Source: Lingula anatina (lineage: Eukaryota > Brachiopoda > Lingulata > Lingulida > Lingulidae). Taken from it: DNA of 64,000 bases. The translations under genes and the position numbers were made by a program. Numbering within the stretch: the stretch's first letter is position 1; each line of letters begins with the position of its first letter. The stretch lies in NCBI RefSeq assembly GCF_001039355.2, contig NW_019773781.1, forward strand, positions 517,692 to 581,691. The letters run 5' to 3'. Positions 11,279-21,100 of this stretch are shown here, in pieces. The notes under the pieces were generated by a model, which saw only the letters and a program-made list of their open reading frames with translations, was not told where the DNA came from and made no database searches.

Positions 11279-14200
11279 ATGTTCTGGAGGTTGGGACGTC
11301 GCTGTCGGCTCCTGTGGTCAATTGTGATTGTTACAGTTATTCTAACAGGCCTGTGGTTTATGATTCTCTCTTCTGTTGGTGGCGGGTCTGGCAAAATTAC
11401 CGTTGCCGTTGTAGAAGAACACCATGAAGGTAAAGTAATCGTGAGGGGCACAGAAACAGTATAGTTGACTCAGTCCGTACACTTACACACAGATTGCCTG
11501 TAGAGGGATTGCGCTTTACTCATGGACCCGGATATGGGGGCTACATAACATTTATTATCATTTATACACATTAAGCTTATCTAGGATCCTATCCAAGTTT
11601 ATTATGTAGCCAGACGGTTCAGATTATTATGCACTGATTTAGTTTGGTTTTCTGTTGGTTCATGATTGTTGTAGAATTATATAGGGTATCAATCGGCTTT
11701 ATTAATTTCTATAACGCACGTCCGATTTTTTTTTTTTTTTTGCTTACTTCGCAGGCACGATTTTTTTTTGTATTGTTTTTTTTTAAACTCTTATTTTTTC
11801 CTTCCAACTCATTTTCAAGAATTAGATTATTGGTTTACAATCTGTACAGTAGGCTTATTCTCATCTGACAGTATTTACACGATTTGGATTTGGGACATTG
11901 TGAGTAGTTTCTTTGATCTTCATTTGTTAGTTTTCCTGTGCAACCTATGTCAGGAACCACTGTATAAGAAAATAATCTGTCAATAACATTTTAAAATCTT
12001 TATATTATCAATGAAATCTTTGGAAGTTGACATGTTTATCTCGATGCATAAATGATACTGTTCACATACTAGAGTTTGGCATGTATGACGTACAAGTAGC
12101 TTTAGATAACATTTCACACCTAGAAGTTCAAATTTACTATGGTCTTTGTTTGAAGCCTGGTTATCCTGTAGAATTACCGAGTAGATAATACGTAGTCCTG
12201 CCTTCTATAGGGGCGGGCATGTGTTGAACTTAGTACAAGTAACCAATAACTTCATGATTTATTTGATCAGTCTTTGCCAAATACTTTTCAACTTACAGAC
12301 CAGACGGGCTACTAGGGTCTGAGAATATACAGACCCGACACAAAATTAACTGGCCCAGTCCACTTTTCAAAAAAGAATTAATTCTTTTCCGTGTGCACAG
12401 TTTGAGAATCTCTGTAGCAGTATTTATTATTAAAAGAATTGAGTTATCCTAAGAAGAGAGCCTGTAGCACGTGTAGTACCCGGACTTTGGGGTTTATTTT
12501 AAAAAGAGGGGTCATTTTTAACTATATGTCGGGTTGTAATGAAAATGGTTCCTCAAGTTGACGGCCTGTAGTGACACAGTGTTTGGGGGTTTATTTTAAA
12601 GGTTTATTTATGATATCTTGTCGGCGTAGTAATCAGCCTACCCTGACACTATGTACATACTCTGCTTTCCATAGTGAATTTTGACAACAGGCCCCTCCAA
12701 ACGCAAGAACTCCTGTACTTATAAAGTTTCTTCTAGTTTAAAGGACTGCAATGGCCATATAAATTTTGTGACGAAGTTGACGGCTTGTCTTCGTCATGTT
12801 ACGCGAGGTAGCAAATACAACTCAGATATTATCTTTCTTATTATTTATTGAACTACTGTCCAGTTATTACCCGCGCCGCTTCCTTCATCTCTATTCTTAC
12901 CTCATGCAATCTCTAGCGGCCTTCTCTCTGTTTACACTAAGCGCAGTAGTATAAATACCATAAGAGCATGTCAATCAACTTAAGTTACTCTACTAAACAC
13001 TCCCCGCGCTTATTCACTACATGCTGTCACTTACTAACGTTACAATTTGAAAGGGGGATTTTTTTCTGAAAAAGGGGATCATTTTATCATCAAACTATGA
13101 TACTATGCCACGGGTACTTTCAGCAACAATAACCCAATAAAATAATTTACATAAGGTTCCACTTCTATTCATCCTTATTTCAGTTTTACGCTATTGGTAT
13201 GAAGCAGTAAACAAAGGGTTATTGGCGGAACAAGGAAACATTCTGGTAAGACAAATATAGCACTTGTTTCAATTTATTGTACGTGTAATTAGTTAACATA
13301 AAAAGTGCACAATATTAGTGCTGGAATACCTCATATATTTGATATCTCGTTAATTCAAGGCTATCACATATGTCAGGCCCGTAGCCAGTCGGGGTTCGGG
13401 GGGATCGAAAGAACCGCCTTTTTTGTCAGAAAAAGGTCCATTCTCGGTGAAATTTGATCTAGGTACACCAAGGATTCACTGTAAAAGGTCAACTTTTTCG
13501 GAAAAAGAACCCCCATTTTGAAATTGCTGGGTACGGGCCTATATGTTCTCTTTTTTGCGATTTTTCTGTGTCAGCGAATCGAGGTTTCTAGAGCGTTTAC
13601 TGTGATTTTCTTCAGATTCACGTAGACGGTCACAGTGACAACGCACCGCCGGAGTTGATCGAGGATTTCCCGTTCTTCCATCGACCAAGAAATTCTAAGG
13701 AGCTAGCGGCAATGCTGCAGAGAAATGACGCTTTTATATTGGTAAAATGAGAAATATTTTGACGTTATTTTCTTCCAGGGGTAATGCATTCATGTTGCTC
13801 TATCTTTAGAATGAATGGGATTCCCTCTAAAACGTAAAATAAATTCTGTGGTTTACTTTTAATTATTTTCTATGCAGTAAAATTATTTCAAGCTTTAATT
13901 ATAAATATTTTACAGTTTTATATTATATTTAAACTGTCAGATTAAGTTTGTACAACACAAATATGTTGTTTTTTGTTTCATTTCCAATGAGGTTCGGATT
14001 ACTGAATGCTAACATTTTAATGGGACTCTGTTATGCGCAAATGTGGCCATAGAAACATTTTTTTAAAAATAAATTTTAAGTTGTGGTTATTTGAATATTA
14101 CCAATAGAGTGTCTATTTTATATCCAACACTTACATGATTTATACTTGCACTCGAATGAATTAACAGGCGTTTGTATATGTTTCATTTGAAGAATTTAAA

Positions 14201-15719
14201 TCTTTTCTTCCAAATTTCTTCTGGTCCACCAACAGGGTGCCATATCGACCGGTTTGTTCAGTAGCTGGGTGTGGATATGGCCCTCCTGGGACAAGAACAA
14301 CGAGCAGGAACACCCGAATTCTACCCTATGGTACGAGGTCTCCGAGACGGACGTCGGCTGGTTCTGGTTGAAGTCTGCTACCACTAGGGAGATAGAAAAG
14401 AAGTTCTGCATGTGCGAGGTTAATATTGCATTTCTGAATGGGACTCCGATTTTTTTTTTAGATTTGACTAATTGATAAATCACAATATGTACTCTATGTA
14501 CTAGCTTCAGATGAAACATGTCACTTGAGAATCGTATTTTTTATTTATTTTTTTTTACAGATTATTTGCCGACGAAGCGAAATGGTTGATTGTTATGATT
14601 GTTATCTTATCGTTCTAAAACTAAAGATTAAATAAATGATAAATTGATTGTTCAAGAATCCTGAACACCATCTTGCCATATATTTAGGTGGAAAACGGAC
14701 AGAGATACTGCATGTATGCGGACTACGATCATTTTGAGAGTTCCAGGCAAAAGCAAGAAACGACGAGGGACGCAAAGTCACAGTCTGACGATATATTTAT
14801 TCCAATACCGGCTTCGCATTGTCACATAAAAAATTCTGTCACATTTTATCAAGTAAGGGACGACGTTGCTGTACGCATGATGAAAGACGGTTCCTTGGTG
14901 AAACCCGGATCGCGGCTTGTTTTGGATATTGACGAAGACTACTATGGCTGCGAGAGCGGAGCAGAAGTTCTGTTGAATTCCGGAATAAAATGGGATTTGG
15001 TGCAAAGAATTGACGATCTTGTGTCAGAAATGATCTGTCCATTAAGCGTTTATCACGAACAAGAAGCAGACGGTCTTTTAACGCAGCTGATTGCTATCAT
15101 TGTAGAGCAATGCAACAGAGCTACCTCTAATACTGGCAATAGCTGCGGAGACACAGTCCCACAGATTGTGGATGGAGTCGTACCGAAATTCATGAAGATA
15201 GTACAAAATGAACCTTACACTAAAGAACCAATATCAGAAATGTTCTGTTCAGAGCAATTTAAGCACAATGGCATCAAATATACCGCCAAAAAGCTTGTTA
15301 AACATTTGGCGAAATTGACTGCAGCTCAGCTACAGACACTGAGAAGTGTCGGCTTTTGCCTGATTACTTCGCCTAATTCTATAATATTCCACCAAGGGGG
15401 TAACATACTTAAAATCTGTCATGGGGCAAACACACCCTTTGACTCTGTGGTTTCATTCCATACGCCAAACTTGCCAGAGATTGACGAAAGGACGCGACAA
15501 CTTCGAGAAATTTTACACCAAGACACTTACGGCGCTCCTAAAATCGTCACGGTGTGTCGTTCAATGAGGGACGGATATACGCCGAAAAAGTATTGGAAAC
15601 GCATTGAGAAAGATGTATTAAACGTGGTGCTCACTTCTCAAACAACTAGTTTTGAAGTGGTATATGATGAGAATTTGTTAGGTGGAACGTCCGGTTGGCC
15701 TTATGGCCGAAAACACTAG
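11279..15719 (+). CDS. UPF0489 (C5orf22-like) family protein with N-terminal signal anchor, copy 2
   Basis: The exon set is identical to copy 1: 11279-11429, 13184-13245, 13616-13741, 14236-14418 and 14688-15719. Exon lengths (151, 62, 126, 183, 1032) and phases are the same, giving 517 residues. The last exon differs from copy 1 at only six or seven of 343 residues (for example Q/H, D/A, L/F, D/H, R/T). The signal anchor, the EEHHE block, HVDGHSDN and LDIDEDYYG are unchanged, and no stop or frameshift is seen, so both copies look functional. Function is inferred from family resemblance only and the substrate is unknown. Intron 1 of this copy carries the LTR insertion. A recent duplicate kept intact in both copies fits either dosage selection or youth; the sequence alone does not distinguish them. 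Confidence 0.75.
12767..13044. mobile_element. Solo LTR (278 bases) in intron 1 of UPF0489 copy 2
   Basis: The element starts TGTGACG and ends CGTTACA, a TG..CA terminal inverted repeat matching at 6 of 7 bases. It is flanked on both sides by ATTT, a 4-base target-site duplication. The orthologous site in copy 1 (about 2976-2990) has a single ATTT and no insertion, which defines the boundaries. Inside, a TATAAATA-like box lies near 12950. No internal coding region is present. Length, ends and duplication size fit a Ty3/gypsy-type solo LTR; family assignment is inference. Confidence 0.75.
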
Positions 15720-16207
15720 TTTTTAGATTATTGTTTATTCTTGTCATGTTAAAGACTATTAAAGAAATGGAGCCCAGTCCAGAGGGAGCAAAAAGAACCC
15801 AGTTAGAGGAAGTAGAACCCGCGGAACTGTGCACTGTTTGCTTTACAAGATAGGCTCCCTATATTCTATGGCAAGAATAAGTAACTGTTGATTTTGTACT
15901 GTTTGTTCTTTTGATAAACATTGACGAAAATCCACCCACTGACTATTCTAGACTAGTCATTTTATTAATGTGACGTGAAAAAAATGGACATCGTTGATAG
16001 TCGTTATTTTAATTTTTTAATTTTTTTAAAACGTATAAAGCCAATATAATATTCAGGTATTTACAACAGAATCTTTAAAATCTTGAGTTATTTTTACATA
16101 CAAGAATTAAATAAACATGTTAACAGAGTTTTATAAGATATATATCTAAGGCACTAAGTCTTTATTGTTTTCATTTTGTTTTACACTGAGTTTACGTTTG
16201 ACTTCAC

Positions 16208-16240
16208 CATAGAAGTAGAGAAAACTTCTCTACTTCTATG
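16208..16240. repeat. Fold-back (hairpin) insertion
   Basis: This is a perfect 15-base inverted repeat (16208-16222 against 16226-16240) around a 3-base loop. Copy 1 of the duplication lacks it at the matching place (about 6120), where GACTTCACCTGTGACG is uninterrupted. Confidence 0.7.
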
Positions 16241-18510
16241 ACCTCACCTATAACGTTATAGACCACGGTAAGACTCAAAGCGGTTCACAAATTGGCGGTT
16301 TTAGTTGTGAGTAGTCTTTACCATTTCAAACGTCCACTTTGGAGTTGCCCCGGGTACTCTATGAATATATGTAGGCTACAGTCTTGATAAGCCGCCAAAG
16401 GAGGAAGGGGGGGGGGGCAAAAAATGTACAGTGTATGATTAGGTAAAGCAAAAGCGGCAATGTAACTTTTCGAACAAAAACTTTACTTGCTGATACTCAC
16501 GAATAGAGAGTTTTTTTATGAAAGGCTTGCATGACATGCATGGTGCCATGCTGGGTAAGGTATCGACTCAATTTAATTTTGATCTGTTGAGTAGTTGGTA
16601 AAGGATAGAGATCAATGACAATCCCCGTCTAAGTATCATGTTAAAGAGTGAGAAAGCAAAGAGAAAAAGAAATATAATTGACGACGCAGACTTTATGTTA
16701 ACGGTCATTAATTCTAACCTTTACCGGATTTTATGCAAAAGGTAATTTGCTGGGACACACGAGAGCCTGCATTCGTTTTGGACTGCGAGGCTACCTAGTT
16801 GTTGAGGTGAACTGACATGCTTTATCCGGGATTTGAACCCGTGACTTGCCGTTATCATGGTTTGCTGATGGCTTGGTATTTTTTGCAACCTATCTCGTTA
16901 CCGACTGCGCCGTGACCGACCCACCCACCCTCCGTACGTACGAGTTTCCTCTTATAGTAATCAAATGCAATTATTAGAAATTATTTCGAGCAAAAAAGTC
17001 TCATTGAAAAGCTTTGGATTCGAACCCGCGTAGAAGTGTCTAACTGTGCCCAAGACGGCGTAGGTACCACGAGGCCACAGCAGCTTCGTTGATAGGGAAC
17101 GTGTCAAATGGAAACTTTCTACTTTCTCACAGAGAGGACCAGATTGGCTGTACATGTATACATGTGTATCTGCCATAATAATCAATAGGCCGTGAGCCGT
17201 GCATATGTAGTTCATCCCGTGCATCGCCAGTCTGCGAACACGGTATTATCATAAAGTTGTTAAAATTCATCATGTAGACGAGCACTTATTTGAAAAGCCG
17301 ACACGGAGCGTTCCTAGATAGATTATTATTATTATTATTATTTTACTATGACTTTGTTTTATGCTGAGATTTAGTTTGACTTCACCAATGACGTTGAAGA
17401 GCACAATGGGACGGTTTTAGTTTTAGCAACCCCATTAGAAGAGGGAATCGTAAGAAAAGGTTTAAATATTCATAAGCTGATGCGCTTTCCATTCATGCAA
17501 TTGCAACGAAGCGAATTTTCAGAAAAATATCATTAGTTTTTGGTGGTGATCCGGATTAATAATCAATCAATAATCAATAATAAAATACTAAATCATTATA
17601 GGATGACAATTTAGGGGTGAAACGGCATTGGATGGAGACTTTGCTGCCTTGGCTGAGGTCTGCGCTTATTGAGTGCTTTTCTAGTTTTCATTTTGTTTTA
17701 CAGTGAGTTTACGTTTGACTTCACCTGTGACGTTATAGACTACGATAAGAGCCAAAGCGGTTCACAAATTGGCGGTTTTAGTTGTGAGTAGTCTTTGCCA
17801 TTTCAAACGTCCACTGTGGAGTTGCCCCGGGTACTGTGTAAATATATGTACAGTCTTGATAAGCAAGGCCAAAGGAGGGGGGGGGGGGCAAAAAAAACAA
17901 AATGTATGATTAGGCAGAGCAATAGCGGCAATGTTACTTTTGAAAAAGATTTTCTTGCTGATAGTCCCAACGAGCAGATAGCTTTTTTTTCGTGAAAGGG
18001 CTGTATGACGCCATGCTGGGTAAGGTATTGACTCAATTCTATTTTGATCTGTTACGTAGTTGGTAAAGGATAGAGATCAATGACCATCCCCACCTCAGTA
18101 TCATTTTAAAGACTTTACAGCAAAGAGAAAATAAATATAATTGACGACACAGCCTTTATGATAATGTCGAGCAATAATTTGTCGTCAAAATAGATCACTA
18201 ATTCTAAACCATACCGGATTTTTATGCAAAAGGTAATTTGCTGGGACACACGAATGCCTGCATTCGTTTTCGATTGCGTGGCCAGCTCGTGGTTGTGGTG
18301 AACTGACATGTGTTATCTGGAATTTGAACTCGTGACTTGCCGTTTCCATGGTTTGCTGATGACTAGGTATTTTTTTTACAGCCAAGCACGCTACCGACTG
18401 CTTCGTGACTGACCCGCCCAACCTCCGTACTTACGAGTTTCCTCTTATAGTAATCAAACGCAAATTTCAGATAATTATTTCGAGCAAAAAACATAATAAG
18501 AACATTGTTG

Positions 18511-18511
18511 N
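18511..18511. other. Single N inside the second repeat array
   Basis: Sequence right of the N restarts at a point equivalent to about 17900, so the N sits at a discontinuity in repeat order. A collapsed gap or misjoin is likely. Confidence 0.5.
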
Positions 18512-18840
18512 AAAAAAATGTACAATGTATGATTAGATATAGCAATATCGTCAATGTGGCTTTTGAAAAAAAAAAACTATTCTTGCTGATAATCCCAACG
18601 AGCAGATAACTTTTTTATGAAAGGGCTGTATGACATGTATGACGCCACGCCGGGTAAGGTATTGTCTCAATCCAATTTTGATCTTTTGAGTATTTGGTAA
18701 AGGATAGAGATCAATGACCATCCCCGCCTAAGTATCATGTTTAAGACTTTAAAGCAAAAAAGACAAGAAATATAATTGACGACGCAGACTTTATGATAAT
18801 GACACGCAATAAGTTGTTGTCATCATTAATTCTTAACTAA

Positions 18841-19207
18841 TGTATGTTTTTTTTTTTTTTTGGGGGGGGGGGGTTATAGGTCAAACAGTGCCATTTGGAA
18901 CAGATAAGAACTATAAATCAGTCAGTTAAAATTTTTAAAGAGGGGAATATTAGTGTGATTCTTTCAGTAACCGAAGGGAGGGTCAGGACCCCCTGACCCC
19001 TCCTCCTCTAAATCTGCTGCTGAAGGCGTTATACAGTCTTAAAGTATTCAACGGTGTCCGTATTTCGAGCCTGTTTGTAAATTCTATTCCTTGCTAAATT
19101 TTGCGCGGTTCCAGACATGCCGTGGTGATAGAATATCAAACATTTGGCGGAGCTTGTCTTGTTTAAGATTACTGGTTCGTATTAACATAGGTGCAAGTTT
19201 CGCAAAG
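18841..19207. other. Intergenic upstream region of TSNAX
   Basis: The left part is a T-run plus G-run (18847-18874), followed by unique sequence. No coding signal is seen. The TSNAX promoter presumably lies here, but I see no clear TATA element. Confidence 0.4.
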
Positions 19208-20988
19208 ATGGCACATCGTGGTAAGGTAAACTTCTTTTGTCACTTCTTTCAGGATTTAAAAACACTTTTGTGGGGAAATAAATCTTGACAAAAAAAATTC
19301 TTTTGTCTATGTATATGATCCTTATGTATTACACAGGTAGTAGAAGAGGGAGACGGACTGAACACAAGCATGCAAATTCGGGAGAAAAGCGTGACGAGGA
19401 GAACGTGCCAAAGCTTGATGAGAACTCTAATGTCTTCAAGGCATTCAAGCAGTATCAAAGTGAGTTAGACGGAAGGCATGACAAATATGAAAGACTTGTC
19501 AAACTCAGCAGGGACGTTACTATCGACAGCAAGAGAACGATTTTCTTGCTACACAGATCTACAGGGTAGGTGATGCCCCCCAATGCCCCATCACTGTAGA
19601 AACTTAAATTATAATTACAAAACAAAAACTGTTACATGTGCGATAAAAATTCAAATAAAAACTGATTTGTAGAGCACATTTAAAATTAAAAGGTTTAATT
19701 TTCATCATGTCTTTCAAGGAGTGAATCAAAAGCCCATATAATGGAGGAGGCAGAGGATAAATTGAGACAGATACAGTTGACCAAGTTCAAACCAATTGCT
19801 GCTGAATTGCAAAATGAAGATGTCCATCAATTTCTGAGAGCAATCTCCCCAGGTAAATATTATCAAATGATGTATTTCACTGATTGCCAAATTCAATTTT
19901 CTTTCATTTTATTCAGTGTATTAATATATTTCATTTTTTTTGTGAACTTTACCGAAATGATAAGTTATTTTTGACTTGGAGGCAAAATAACGAGATTTCT
20001 TCACTAGTTTAGACCCACATCTGTACACTTTTATCACTTGACTTTGCACCTGATTAAATCTCGTTATTTAATTTCTTAGTCAAGCATGAGTCTGTTTTAT
20101 CATGTTATCTGAAGACCATTAACATTTTCCCTGGTATTTCTGTAATTATAATAGAGTACTTCTGATTTGAAGTGACATTTTATATGTTTCAGAGGTTATT
20201 CAATGATTACTTTTACTTCCTAGGTCTTCAAGAATACATTGAAGCAGTTTCTTTTTTCCATTATCTCAGGGATGGAACTTTAGTCAGTTTGGAACAAGTG
20301 CAAAAAGACTTAGTCTTTGACTTGAATGCAAATCTTACAAATCCAGTAAGTGAAATGGAAAGTTCTTGTTTGCATTAGGGATGTTTTATTATCGCCTCTT
20401 GTTAACATCCTTTTTTTGGACTGAGAAACATATTTGCTAATAAACTAAAAATAAACTTTATACATCTGATTTTTAGAATTTTTAGGTCTTATACATGTGC
20501 CAGTAGCAAAATGTAAATAATTGTATGTCGATACATAGTCTTGGTGTACAGCTTTATCTTACTTTCAGGAATCAACAAGATCAGGATCACCTTCTGCTGA
20601 GAACACAAGCACTGAAAACACCGTGAAGTTAGCTGAAGTGTATGTGAGCCCCATGGATTATGTGTTAGGTATTGCTGACCTGACGGGAGAACTTATGCGA
20701 ATGGCTATAAACAGTGTAGGCACTGGAGACCTGGAGCTCCCTTTTACTCTCTGCAGCTTCATGCGTGTGATCCACGATGCATTTCTATCGTTTGGAAACG
20801 TTGCCCGTGAACTGCCAAGGAAGCTGGCGGTACTGAAGCAGAGTCTGCAGAAGGTGGAGTCTGCGTGTTACACTGTCCAAGTCAGGGGGTCAGAAATACC
20901 CCAACACATGCTGGTGGATGTCATAAGTTTCACAAAAAATATTCACAATGACTTTGATGATGCAACAGAATTGTGCCCAGAAAATTAG
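19208..20988 (+). CDS. TSNAX: Translin-associated factor X (TRAX)
   Basis: Five coding exons join in phase: 19208-19220, 19337-19565, 19719-19852, 20224-20345 and 20569-20988, giving 305 residues (human about 290). The product matches TRAX throughout: [18 protein letters not shown] and [10 protein letters not shown] in the first third, [15 protein letters not shown] in the middle, [16 protein letters not shown] and [16 protein letters not shown] near the end. TRAX partners translin; the heteromer binds single-stranded nucleic acid and acts as the C3PO endoribonuclease that removes the siRNA passenger strand and trims tRNA precursors. The [10 protein letters not shown] stretch contains acidic residues of the TRAX catalytic site. 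The N-terminus is basic (RRGRR), as in human TRAX where it serves nuclear import. The 13-base first coding exon is short. Its donor was chosen at 19221 because the alternative at 19227 breaks the frame. Confidence 0.93.
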
Positions 20989-21082
20989 CCTTTTTTCATT
21001 GAAATAGTTATTCCTTTAACATACATATCAGGTTCTATATGTTTAGTTTGGGACTGTGAAAGGCATTGTTGAAGAGCAAGAT

Positions 21083-21100
21083 GAATAAACGAGTTTATTC
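21083..21100. terminator. Two-strand AATAAA palindrome between convergent genes
   Basis: GAATAAAC and GTTTATTC face each other across two bases, so AATAAA is present on + (21084-21089) and on - (21094-21099). It sits about 100 bases after the TSNAX stop. On - it could serve the APLF 3' UTR, although that would be about 2.8 kb long. Confidence 0.45.

Larger units (their letters stand above)
9762..18510. repeat. Tandem duplication, copy 2
   Basis: This is a direct repeat of bases 1-8952. It contains an extra block of about 520 bases (about 9985-10505) not found in copy 1, a 278-base LTR insertion at 12767-13044 and a fold-back insertion at 16208-16240. Exons are close to identical to copy 1. 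The extra block at 9985-10505 has a - strand open frame of 100 codons that I do not recognise and do not call. Confidence 0.9.
16161..18840. repeat. Array of SINE-like repeat units downstream of UPF0489 copy 2
   Basis: Units start at about 16172 and 17690. A partial unit restarts right of the N at 18511, repeating material from about 17900-18180. Contents match the first array: G-run/A-run, two - strand tRNA-like segments, and the TTATTATTATTATT block near 17325. The last partial unit ends near 18840 in a T-run followed by a G-run (18847-18874). No protein-coding gene is supported here. Confidence 0.7.
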
